Source: Deinococcus soli (ex Cha et al. 2016)
GTDB lineage: Bacteria; Deinococcota; Deinococci; Deinococcales; Deinococcaceae
DNA length: 64,000 bases
Reading direction: 5' to 3'
NCBI RefSeq assembly: GCF_001007995.1
Contig: NZ_CP011389.1
Span: 62,001-126,000, forward strand
Positions 1 through 7,571 of the stretch are shown one piece after another. How positions within the stretch are numbered: position 1 is the stretch's first letter; each line of letters begins with the position of its first letter. The translations under genes and the position numbers were made by a program. Below the pieces are notes generated by a model, which saw only the letters and a list, made by a program, of their open reading frames with translations, was not told where the DNA came from and did no database searches.

Positions 1-539
1 AGGTCTCGGAGGGCGGCGTGACCCGCGCGCTGCCGGAGCCGTTCTTCGTGATCGCCACGCAGAACCCGGCGGCGTTCGTGGGGACCAGCCCCCTGCCCGA
101 AGCGCAGCTGGACCGCTTCCTGATGACTGTCACGCTGGGCTACCCGGACGTGCGCGCCGAACGGCAACTGTTGGAAACCGGGGGCCGCAGTCTGTCCGTC
201 CGCGAACTGCCGGCCGTGCTGAATGCGGGCATGCTGATCGCCATGCAGGCTGAGGTGGACGCCGTGCATGTCGCCGGGCCGCTGCTGGACTACCTGCAAC
301 TGCTGGCCCGCGCGACCCGTGAGCACCCGGGCCTGACGACCGGCCTGAGCCCGCGCGGGCTGCTGGCGCTGCTGGCGGGCGCGCGCGCCTGGGCGTACCT
401 GCACGGGCGCGGCATGGTCCTGCCGGAGGACGTGCAGGCGGTGTTCGCGCCGCTGGCCACGCACCGCCTGAGCGCCCGCGCGGGCGTGAGCGTCCCCGAC
501 GTGATCGAGCGCCTGCTGCGCGAGACGCCCATTCCCTGA
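1..539 (+). CDS. MoxR-family AAA+ ATPase, C-terminal part (cut by window start)
   Basis: The frame is open from base 3 to the stop at 537-539, so the gene begins upstream of the window and 178 C-terminal residues are visible. The first visible residues contain the AAA+ sensor-1 stretch FFVIATQNP, followed by LPEAQLDRFLM with the arginine finger, then the helical lid domain typical of MoxR proteins. MoxR ATPases act as chaperone-like factors and are usually encoded next to DUF58 and transglutaminase-like membrane proteins, which is the case here. The stop overlaps the next start (ATGA at 538-541 region), so the two are translationally coupled. An internal GTG at 18 is not a plausible start because it would delete most of the ATPase core. 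Confidence 0.9.
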   Translation, partial: VSEGGVTRALPEPFFVIATQNPAAFVGTSPLPEAQLDRFLMTVTLGYPDVRAERQLLETGGRSLSVRELPAVLNAGMLIAMQAEVDAVHVAGPLLDYLQLLARATREHPGLTTGLSPRGLLALLAGARAWAYLHGRGMVLPEDVQAVFAPLATHRLSARAGVSVPDVIERLLRETPIP

Positions 540-3433
540 TGACCCGCCCGGACCGACCGCCAGCCGGGACGGTGACGCTACGCGCGTGGCCGACAGGCTT
601 CGGCGCAGCGTTCCTCGGGCTGATCGTCCTGACGCTGATCGGCTGCGTGAACTACGCCCTGAGCCTCGGGTACGGCCTGACGTTCCTGCTGGGCGGCGTG
701 TGGGTGCTCGCGGCGGGACAGGCGCTGCGCGCGGCGCGGGACCTGACGGTCCGTGTGCAGGCGCGCGGGCCGGTCCGGGCGGGCACGCCGCTGCCCGTGC
801 AGGTGCAGGCGCGCGGCGGACGGGGCGGCGTGCTGCGCGTCGCCCTGGGCGTGGTGAGCGGCAGCGTGACGCTGGAGGACGCGGCAGGCACCCTCGACGC
901 AGGCACCCTCGACCTGACCGTTCCCACCGCCGCGCGCGGCCCGCTGGAGGTCCGCGTGACGCTGCGCGCTCTGGACCGCCTGGGCCTGTGGCAGGTGCGC
1001 CTGCCCGACCCGGACCCCGTGACGGTCCTGATCCACCCCCGCGCGGAGGAGGGCGCGCCGCCCCCACCCACCCGGAGCGTGCCGGGCAGCGGTGAGGGCG
1101 CGGGCCGCGCGCCCGGCGACGAGGAATTCGCGGGCCTGCGCCCCTACCAGACCGGGGACTCGCCCCGGCAGGTGTCATGGCGGCACGTCGCCCGCACCGG
1201 GCAGCTCCTGACCCGCGAGACGGACGCCGCGCAGGGCAGCGCCCGGCGCCTGGACTGGCAGGACACCCCCGGCGACCCGGAGGTCCGCGCCGCGCGCCTG
1301 ACCGCCTGGGTGGACGCCCTGCACGCCCACGCCGACAGCTACGCCCTCCACCTCCCGGGCGAGGTGATCGGGCCGGGCAGCGGCGAGCCGCAGCGGCAGG
1401 CGGCCCTGAACGCCCTGGCCCTGCACGACCCCCCCACCCTGGCCAGCCTCGCGCCCCCCGCCCGCCCGGCCCGGAACCATCCAGGCACCCGCCCGGCGCC
1501 GCTGCCGGGCGAGGCCCTCACGTGGACGCTGCTGGCCCTGGCGGTCACCCTGGCCCCCGGGGTGCTGCGCCAGCCGTGGTGGCTGAGCCTGCTGATCGCC
1601 GCGCTGCTGGGCCACTCGCTGCTGCGAGCCCGCCGCGACGCGATCCGGCCCCTGCCGACGTGGCTGCTGGCGCTGCTGGCCGTGGCGGGCGGCGCAGCCC
1701 TGAACGCCACGTACGGCACGCTGCTGGGCCGCGACGCGGGCACCGCGTTCCTGGCGATGCTGGCCGCCCTGAAAACCGCCGAGAGTCACGCCCGGCGCGA
1801 TCAGGCGGTCCTGACGCTGCTGGGTCTGTTCGTCACGAGCACCGCCTTCTTCTTCAGCCAGGGCCCCCTGACCGCGCTGTACGCCGTCCTGAGCGCTGCG
1901 CTGCTCCTGACGGCTGCCACCACGCGCCTGGGCACCCCGCCGCCCCTGACCCGCGCCAGCCTGACCGGACGGCTGGGCCGCACCGTGCGCGTCCTGACCC
2001 TGAGCGCCCCGCTGACGCTGGTGCTGTTCGTGCTCGTGCCCCGCCCGGACGGCCCGCTGTGGCAGCTGCCCGTGCAGGGCCAGAACCTGACCGGCCTGGG
2101 CTCGGAGGTCAGCGCCGGGTCCTTCACGAACCTCGCGCAGAACCCGGCGGTGGCGTTCCGCGCGGACTTCCGCGGTGCGGTCCCCCCGCCAGCCGAGCGG
2201 TACTGGCGCGGCCCGGTCCTGGAAGCCTTCGACGGGCTGAAATGGCAGCAGGTCCGCGGCAACGTCCCCACCCCCAGCGTCGAGGCGACCGGCGCGCCCC
2301 TCACGTACGACCTCACGCTGGAACCCAGCGGCACGCCCTGGCTGCTGGCCCTGGAAACCGTGGTGCGCGTCCCGCAGGGGGCGTTCATCACGAGCGGGGT
2401 GCAGGCGTTCACGCCCCGCCCGGTCGCCACGCGCCGCCGCGTGACCCTGGTCAGCCAGCCTGCGCGGGTGGGCCGCCAGGAGAACGGGGACCGCCTGCGC
2501 TTCGACACGCTCCTCCCGCAGGGGCAGAACCCCCGCACGCTGGCCCTGGCGCAGCAGTGGGCGGGCCTGCCCCCGGCGCGGCGCGTGCAGGCCGCACTAG
2601 ACCACCTGCGTTCAGGCGGCTTCACGTACACCCTGAACCCCCCGCTGCTGCCCGAGGAGAACCGCACCGACGCGTTCCTGTTCGGCAGCCGTCAGGGCTT
2701 CTGCGAGCACTACGCCAGCGCCTTCGCGGTCCTGATGCGCGCCGCCGGCCTGAGCGCCCGCGTGATCACCGGGTACCTGGGCGGCGAACTGAACCCGGAC
2801 GGGAACTACCTGATCGTCCGCCAGCAGGACGCGCACGCCTGGACCGAGGTGTGGCTGCCCGGCCAGGGCTGGGTGCGGGTGGACCCGACCGCCGTGATCG
2901 CCCCGGCGCGCGTGAACGCCGACCTGCGCACCGCCCTGACGCAACCCGCAGCCAGCGCCGCGCTGCCCAGGACCGGCCTGGACCGCCTGCGCCTGCGGCT
3001 GGACGCGTGGCAGAACCGCTGGAACGCGGTGGTCGTCGAGTACGACGGCGAGCAGCAGACGGCCCTGCTGACCCGGCTGGGCGTGACCGGCGGCGCGCAG
3101 GCCCTCTGGTGGCTGCTGCTGCCCGCCCTGGCCGTCACGCTGCTGCCCGCGTACGCCTGGACGCGCCGCGGCGCCCGGCCCGCCGACCCCGCGCAGCGCC
3201 TGTGGCACGACCTGACCCGCACGGTGGGCGCCCCGCAGCACCCCGGCGAGACGCCCGGCACGTACGCGCAGCGGCAGGCGGGCATCCATCCTCACCTCTC
3301 GGACGCGCTGCGGGGCGCCGCGCACGCCTACCAGCAGGCCCGCTACGCGCCGGGCCCGCCGGACGCCGCGCTGCGCGACCTGCGCGCCGCCGTGCGGCAG
3401 GTGCGGAGCCTGCGTCACCGTGCCCGACGCTGA
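539..3433 (+). CDS. DUF58 - TgpA-type transglutaminase fusion membrane protein
   Basis: 964 residues. Residues about 12-60 form two membrane segments followed by a DUF58 region, including FAGLRPYQTGDSPRQ-like residues near 195-215. A second block of membrane segments (about 325-505) matches the DUF3488/TgpA N-terminus, followed by a transglutaminase core with Cys722 in GFCEHYASAF, His766 in DAHAWTEVW and Asp782 in VRVDPTAV, a membrane segment near 855-880 and a DUF4129-like tail. TgpA proteins are usually separate from DUF58 proteins, so this is two neighbours fused into one chain. It is probably an envelope protein working with the preceding MoxR ATPase; the substrate is unknown. The start overlaps the MoxR stop. 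Confidence 0.88.
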   Translation: MTRPDRPPAGTVTLRAWPTGFGAAFLGLIVLTLIGCVNYALSLGYGLTFLLGGVWVLAAGQALRAARDLTVRVQARGPVRAGTPLPVQVQARGGRGGVLRVALGVVSGSVTLEDAAGTLDAGTLDLTVPTAARGPLEVRVTLRALDRLGLWQVRLPDPDPVTVLIHPRAEEGAPPPPTRSVPGSGEGAGRAPGDEEFAGLRPYQTGDSPRQVSWRHVARTGQLLTRETDAAQGSARRLDWQDTPGDPEVRAARLTAWVDALHAHADSYALHLPGEVIGPGSGEPQRQAALNALALHDPPTLASLAPPARPARNHPGTRPAPLPGEALTWTLLALAVTLAPGVLRQPWWLSLLIAALLGHSLLRARRDAIRPLPTWLLALLAVAGGAALNATYGTLLGRDAGTAFLAMLAALKTAESHARRDQAVLTLLGLFVTSTAFFFSQGPLTALYAVLSAALLLTAATTRLGTPPPLTRASLTGRLGRTVRVLTLSAPLTLVLFVLVPRPDGPLWQLPVQGQNLTGLGSEVSAGSFTNLAQNPAVAFRADFRGAVPPPAERYWRGPVLEAFDGLKWQQVRGNVPTPSVEATGAPLTYDLTLEPSGTPWLLALETVVRVPQGAFITSGVQAFTPRPVATRRRVTLVSQPARVGRQENGDRLRFDTLLPQGQNPRTLALAQQWAGLPPARRVQAALDHLRSGGFTYTLNPPLLPEENRTDAFLFGSRQGFCEHYASAFAVLMRAAGLSARVITGYLGGELNPDGNYLIVRQQDAHAWTEVWLPGQGWVRVDPTAVIAPARVNADLRTALTQPAASAALPRTGLDRLRLRLDAWQNRWNAVVVEYDGEQQTALLTRLGVTGGAQALWWLLLPALAVTLLPAYAWTRRGARPADPAQRLWHDLTRTVGAPQHPGETPGTYAQRQAGIHPHLSDALRGAAHAYQQARYAPGPPDAALRDLRAAVRQVRSLRHRARR

Positions 3434-3452
3434 CGTCGCGTAGCATGGAGGC

Positions 3453-3947
3453 GTGAACGTGCTGAAAGCTGTCCTGTCCGCCATCGCTGGCCTCGCCGCC
3501 GCCCTGATCGCCTACAGCGCCTTCTTTGTCCGCGGCGACCTGGGCGGCGTCATGGGCTATCTGCGGGCCCGCGGCGCCCTGCGCCGACTGCGCGAGGACG
3601 GCACGCCCGAACAGATCAGCGCCGCGCAGGCCCAGCTGCACGCGCTGGGGCAGCAGGTGGGCGACCCGGCCTTCGCGGGTCAGCTGATCCCGCTGGCCCT
3701 GCTGATCGGCACGCTCGTGGCCGGACTGGTCTGGTGGGCCTTCACGCGCCGCCAGCAGGGCGCGCCCCGCCTGGATATTCAGGAACGCATGGTCTACCGA
3801 CTGGCGCATAGGCTGGGCGGCCATTTCACGCTGGACGACCTGAGCGCCCGCAGCCCCCTGACCGAGGAGCAGGCCCGCGCCGCCACCGCCCGCCTGCTGG
3901 ACCTGGGCCGCCTGACCCGCGACGGCGACACGTTCCGGCTGAGCTGA
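3453..3947 (+). CDS. small membrane protein with C-terminal helix-turn-helix-like region, unknown function
   Basis: 164 residues from a GTG. A TAGCAT -10 box at 3441-3446 lies 6 bases before the start, so the gene can be made as a leaderless mRNA even though it follows the transglutaminase gene by only 19 bases. One membrane segment lies at residues 5-27 and a second near 79-98. The last 55 residues (HFTLDDLSARSPLTEEQARA and on) look like a compact winged-helix-type domain facing the cytoplasm. I do not recognise a named family. It heads a run of three closely packed small genes. Confidence 0.75.
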   Translation: MNVLKAVLSAIAGLAAALIAYSAFFVRGDLGGVMGYLRARGALRRLREDGTPEQISAAQAQLHALGQQVGDPAFAGQLIPLALLIGTLVAGLVWWAFTRRQQGAPRLDIQERMVYRLAHRLGGHFTLDDLSARSPLTEEQARAATARLLDLGRLTRDGDTFRLS

Positions 3948-3951
3948 CGAG

Positions 3952-4365
3952 ATGGATACCGACACCAGCCTGAGCGCGCTGCTGCGCCGCGTGAACCACG
4001 ACCCCGCGCAGGGCCTCCAGGCGGCCCTGGACGCCGTGTCCGGCCAGCCGCACCCACGCGTCGCCGCCATCGCCGCGCACCTGAGCGCCACCAAGCGCGA
4101 CCTCTGGACCCGCATCGCCCACGCGACCGGCACGCCCACTCCACCCGACGATGCGGGCCTGCACACCCTCCTGACCTGGGAGGAGGAGGCCTGCGCCGCC
4201 CTGAACGCCGCGCAGCTGGACGTGACCGTCCCCCCGACCGACCCGGCCAGCGCCGGGGGCGAACCCCCCATGACCGTCGCCGCGCTGCTGCGCCTGAACG
4301 CCGCCCTGACCACGGGCCGCGCCGCGCAGATCCGCCGCCTCGCGACGCAGCCCCGGATCGCCTGA
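3952..4365 (+). CDS. hypothetical protein
   Basis: 137 residues, starting 5 bases after the preceding stop, so probably in the same transcript. It has no signal peptide or membrane segment and is rich in Ala, Leu and Thr. The segment DLWTRIAHATGTPTPPDD followed by EEEACAALNAAQ suggests helical pairs, but I do not recognise a family. The codon use matches its neighbours. Confidence 0.65.
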   Translation: MDTDTSLSALLRRVNHDPAQGLQAALDAVSGQPHPRVAAIAAHLSATKRDLWTRIAHATGTPTPPDDAGLHTLLTWEEEACAALNAAQLDVTVPPTDPASAGGEPPMTVAALLRLNAALTTGRAAQIRRLATQPRIA

Positions 4366-4372
4366 GCCCCCC

Positions 4373-4672
4373 ATGCCCCGGGAACGGCCCTTCCTGACCG
4401 ACCCTGCCCCTGAGGGCACGCGCGGCAGCGGCCTGGTCCCCGACGCACTGTTCGACCTGGCCGTGAACCGCGCCGCCGCCGCCCTGCGCGGCCTGCGCCC
4501 CGCCCGGCCCGAATCTGCGCTGGCCGCGTGGCACGCCCGCACCCGCTTCGCCCGCCGCGTGCCACTGGACGCCGTTCAGGCCGCCCTTTACGGGCAACCG
4601 CAGGGCGGCGAGTGGCACTGGGCGGGCGGCCCCGCCGGGAAATGGCAGCCGGGCCGCGCCCCGTTCCCCTGA
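4373..4672 (+). CDS. small hypothetical protein
   Basis: 99 residues, starting 8 bases after the preceding stop and last in this run of genes. The sequence is basic and proline-rich with several tryptophans near the C-terminus (GEWHWAGG, GKWQPGRAPFP). No domain is recognised. It is supported by position in the operon, reading-frame length and codon use rather than by homology. Confidence 0.55.
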   Translation: MPRERPFLTDPAPEGTRGSGLVPDALFDLAVNRAAAALRGLRPARPESALAAWHARTRFARRVPLDAVQAALYGQPQGGEWHWAGGPAGKWQPGRAPFP

Positions 4673-4865
4673 AGCGCCCTCCGATACGAGATTAAAAGGA
4701 CTCACCTCCCGCGTGATCGCGTTCCGTTGTCCCCTCTCCCCCTGTGGGACTCGGAGAGCTGCGGAGCAGAGAGGGAGGGAGGCGCGAAGCGACGGAAGGG
4801 TGAGGGGGCCACCAAGTGACGCTGTCTGGTTGGGAATCAATTGAGTCCCCTCTGATCAGTGCGCG
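4673..4865. repeat. intergenic region with imperfect inverted ends, possible intergenic repeat element
   Basis: No gene. Bases 4729-4817 run from CCCCTCTCCCC to GGGTGAGGGGG, imperfect inverted ends, with purine-rich GGAGAGCTGCGGAGC-like repeats inside. The flanks AAAAGGACTCACCTCC and ATTGAGTCCCCTCTGATC are less GC-rich than the surroundings. The layout looks like a dispersed intergenic repeat or a degenerate terminator between convergent genes. It is not proven without a genome-wide comparison. Confidence 0.35.
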
Positions 4866-5480
4866 CTACTGGATGGCGGCGCGGGCGGCCACCTCGACGG
4901 CGCGCGTGAGTTCATCCTGCGGGAGGTACGGCACGGCCCTCGATTCGGCCAGGGCCACCTCTGCGTTCGCGGGCAGGTGCAGGAACCCGCACGGCACGTC
5001 CTCGCGGCCCGCCGCGTGCAGGGCGTGCAGCGCGTGGAACATCACCGTGTTGCACACGAACGTCCCCGCCGTGTCGCTGATGCCGCCCGGAATGCTCGCG
5101 TCCCGCCACGCGCGCAGCGTGGCCCGCAGCGGCAGGGTGCTCAGGTACGCCGCCGGGGCGTCCGGGAGTACCGGCACGTCGTGGTACTGACGTCCGGCGT
5201 TGTCCGGGATGCGGTAGTCCATGACGTTCACCGCGACCCGCTCCAGCGTCACCTGCGGCCGCCCACTCGCCAGCCCGGTCAGCAGCACCGCGTCCGGTGT
5301 CAGCCAGTCCAGCAGGGCGTCCAGCCGCTCACGGGCTGCGGCGGGCTCTACGGGAAGCAGCGCGCCCTCGATTACATAGCCGCCCAGCGTGCGGCCGTGC
5401 AGCGCCTGCGCCGAGACGGAGCTGGGATTCACGGGATGCGTGTGGAAGGGCTCGAAGCCGGTCAGCAGCAGGGTGGGCAT
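4866..5480 (-). CDS. pcp: pyroglutamyl-peptidase I
   Basis: 204 residues, close to the usual 200-220. It removes N-terminal pyroglutamate from peptides in the cytosol (cysteine peptidase family C15). Visible landmarks are LLTGFEPFHTHPVNPS at the N-terminus, DYRIPDNAG, the catalytic cysteine in GTFVCNTVMF and the histidine in GFLHLPA. A longer frame extends upstream, but this ATG starts the family's conserved N-terminus and has a TACGCT -10 box (AGCGTA on the plus strand, 5488-5493) 7 bases before it, so the mRNA is probably leaderless. Confidence 0.93.
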   Translation of the reverse strand: MPTLLLTGFEPFHTHPVNPSSVSAQALHGRTLGGYVIEGALLPVEPAAARERLDALLDWLTPDAVLLTGLASGRPQVTLERVAVNVMDYRIPDNAGRQYHDVPVLPDAPAAYLSTLPLRATLRAWRDASIPGGISDTAGTFVCNTVMFHALHALHAAGREDVPCGFLHLPANAEVALAESRAVPYLPQDELTRAVEVAARAAIQ

Positions 5481-5487
5481 CCCCGGC

Positions 5488-5516
5488 AGCGTACCGCGCC
5501 GCCCACCCTGTACGCT
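5488..5516. promoter_or_regulatory. back-to-back leaderless promoters for pcp and the 5523 gene
   Basis: TACGCT for the minus strand lies at 5488-5493 and the identical TACGCT for the plus strand at 5511-5516. Spacers to the two start codons are 7 and 6 bases. The start codons are only 42 bases apart, so the -35 region of each promoter lies over or beyond the -10 and coding start of the other. Simultaneous occupancy by two polymerases looks impossible. Confidence 0.7.
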
Positions 5517-5522
5517 GCGGGT

Positions 5523-5981
5523 ATGCGCCGCCTTGTCCTGACCGCCCTGCTGGCCCTCACCCCGACCGCCCTGGCCGCCACGCAGTACGCCGTGCTGAAG
5601 GCCGTTACCGTGCAGGGCAGCGTCGCCACCCTGACCCTGGACTACGTGGACGTGTACAGCGACACCGACGCGGACGCCCGCCGGGTCGTCGCGCTGGGCG
5701 ACTACCCGAACGCCCAGGCGTACTTCGACGCGAACCCCAGCGGGATGTATCTGCGCAACGTCAACCCAAAGCTGCGCACCCTGAAGACCGACGCGAAGAC
5801 CACCTTCGACCTGTCCTGCCTGAACCGCCCGGGCGGCGTGATGACCGTCCCGCTCGTGACCTTCGTGTCCGCCTGGAAGGGGTACCACCCGCAGGGTTGC
5901 TGGCCCTTCAGCGAGAAGGTCGTCGCGCTGAACCTGAGCGGCAACCGCGTGCTGAAGGTCGAGCAGGTGTACTTCCCCTGA
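5523..5981 (+). CDS. secreted protein of unknown function
   Basis: 152 residues with a clear signal peptide (MRRLVLTALLALTPTALAA). The mature part has two cysteines (DLSCLNRPGG and PQGCWPFSEK) that could form a disulfide, and a predicted beta-rich composition. A longer frame reaches upstream, but the start is set by the signal peptide and the TACGCT box 6 bases before the ATG. No family recognised. Confidence 0.75.
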   Translation: MRRLVLTALLALTPTALAATQYAVLKAVTVQGSVATLTLDYVDVYSDTDADARRVVALGDYPNAQAYFDANPSGMYLRNVNPKLRTLKTDAKTTFDLSCLNRPGGVMTVPLVTFVSAWKGYHPQGCWPFSEKVVALNLSGNRVLKVEQVYFP

Positions 5982-6044
5982 CGCCGGGTCACCTGAAACG
6001 AACGCCGCAGTCTGCATGGCGGGCGGCGCCTATGCTGCTGCGGT

Positions 6045-6893
6045 ATGCCTGAACTGCCGGAAGTGGAGACCACCCGCCGCAAGATCGAGCCGCTGCTCCT
6101 GGACCGCACGATTCTGGAGGTGCAGCACGACGCGCCCCACAAATACCGCGATACCCACCTCGCTGCCGGGAGGCGCGTGACCGGCCTGTCCCGGCGCGGG
6201 AAGTACCTGATGCTGCACCTCGCCGCCGCCGAGGCCGCCCACGACCAGGGCGCGGACTCGCCGCATGATCTGGAATTCATCGTGCACCTGGGCATGACCG
6301 GCGGGTTCCGGCTGGAGGGCGGCAAGCACACCCGCGTGACCCTGCGCACCGACGCGGGCGACCTGTACTTCGATGACCCGCGCCGCTTCGGCAAGATGGC
6401 GGTCGTGCGGCCCGGCGAGTACGCGGGCATGCCCACCCTGGCCGCCATGGGCCCCGAACCCCTCTCGGCCGACTTCCGGGAGGAGGACTTCGCCGAACTG
6501 GCCGCGCAGGCGGGCGCTGTGAAACCCTGGCTGCTGTCCCAGAAGCCCGTCAGCGGCGTGGGGAACATCTACGCCGACGAGAGCCTCTGGATGGCCGGAC
6601 TGCACCCCACCCAGACCCGCCTGACCCGCGAGGAAGCCGGGCGGCTGTACCACGCGGTCCGGGACGTGATGGGCCGCGCCGTCGAGGCCGGCGGCAGCAG
6701 CCTCGGCAGGGGGGAAGGCAACTACCGCCAGCACGACGGCCTGTCGGGCCTGTTCCAGCACGCGCACAACGTGTACGGCAAGGGCGGCGAACCCTGCCCC
6801 CGCTGCGGCACCCCCATCGAGAAGAGCGTCGTCGCGCAGCGTGGCACCCACCACTGCCCGCAGTGCCAGCCGCTGCGCCGGGAGACCGTATGA
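6045..6893 (+). CDS. mutM: formamidopyrimidine-DNA glycosylase
   Basis: 282 residues. It excises oxidised purines such as 8-oxoguanine and cleaves the abasic site. The N-terminus PELPEVE gives the catalytic Pro and Glu directly after Met1, and the C-terminus carries the zinc finger CPRCG...[12 protein letters not shown] and the NIYADE stretch of the helix-two-turn-helix are also present. A TATGCT box at 6031-6036 lies 8 bases before the ATG. The stop overlaps the pdxH start (ATGA), giving a two-gene operon. Confidence 0.97.
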   Translation: MPELPEVETTRRKIEPLLLDRTILEVQHDAPHKYRDTHLAAGRRVTGLSRRGKYLMLHLAAAEAAHDQGADSPHDLEFIVHLGMTGGFRLEGGKHTRVTLRTDAGDLYFDDPRRFGKMAVVRPGEYAGMPTLAAMGPEPLSADFREEDFAELAAQAGAVKPWLLSQKPVSGVGNIYADESLWMAGLHPTQTRLTREEAGRLYHAVRDVMGRAVEAGGSSLGRGEGNYRQHDGLSGLFQHAHNVYGKGGEPCPRCGTPIEKSVVAQRGTHHCPQCQPLRRETV

Positions 6894-7534
6894 CCGACCT
6901 GACCGGACTGCGCCTGTCCTACACCCGCGCCGAACTGCGCCGCGCCGACCTGAACCCCGACCCGCTGGCGCAGTTCCAGGGCTGGTTGCAGGAGGCCATC
7001 GGGGCGGACCTGCGTGAACCGTACGCGTTGAGCCTCGCCACCGCCGACGCGGGCGGGCGGCCCAGCGTGCGGACCGTGCTGCTGCGCGGCGCGACCCCAG
7101 CAGGCCTGACGTTCTACACGAACTACGACTCTCACAAGGGCCGCGACCTGAGCGCCAACCCGCAGGCGGAACTGCTGTTCCACTGGCCGGAACTGGAACG
7201 GCAGGTGCGCGCATTCGGCCCGGTGACCCGCGTGCCGGACGCCGAGAGTGACGCGTACTTCCATGCCCGCCCGCGCGAGTCGCAGCTGGCCGCGCACGCC
7301 AGCGACCCGCAGAGTGCTCCCACCCCTGGCCGGGAGGCGCTGGAGGCGACCTTCGCGGCCCTGCATGACCGTTTCCCGGAGGGGAGTGAGGTGCCCCGCC
7401 CGGCCTGCTGGGGGGGCTTCCGCGTGGCGGTGCAGGAGTGGGAGTTCTGGCAGGGCCGCGCCAATCGCATGCATGACCGCTTCACGTACACCCGCAGCGG
7501 GGAGGAGTGGCAGATCCAGCGTCTGATGCCGTGA
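6890..7534 (+). CDS. pdxH: pyridoxamine 5'-phosphate oxidase
   Basis: 214 residues. This FMN enzyme oxidises pyridoxine or pyridoxamine 5'-phosphate to pyridoxal 5'-phosphate. Typical segments are [32 protein letters not shown] and the C-terminal [15 protein letters not shown]. The start codon overlaps the mutM stop, so translation is coupled. The usual C-terminal ending is shortened only slightly (IQRLMP). Confidence 0.95.
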   Translation: MTDLTGLRLSYTRAELRRADLNPDPLAQFQGWLQEAIGADLREPYALSLATADAGGRPSVRTVLLRGATPAGLTFYTNYDSHKGRDLSANPQAELLFHWPELERQVRAFGPVTRVPDAESDAYFHARPRESQLAAHASDPQSAPTPGREALEATFAALHDRFPEGSEVPRPACWGGFRVAVQEWEFWQGRANRMHDRFTYTRSGEEWQIQRLMP

Positions 7535-7571
7535 CCAGTCCGGCCCCGGTGTGCATATGGGACCAGACTGG

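Noticed and set aside
1177..3456. Long plus-strand frame of 759 residues inside the DUF58-transglutaminase gene
   Set aside because: Arg/Pro/Ala-rich shadow translation of a GC-rich gene in another frame; the 964-residue frame carries all family motifs.
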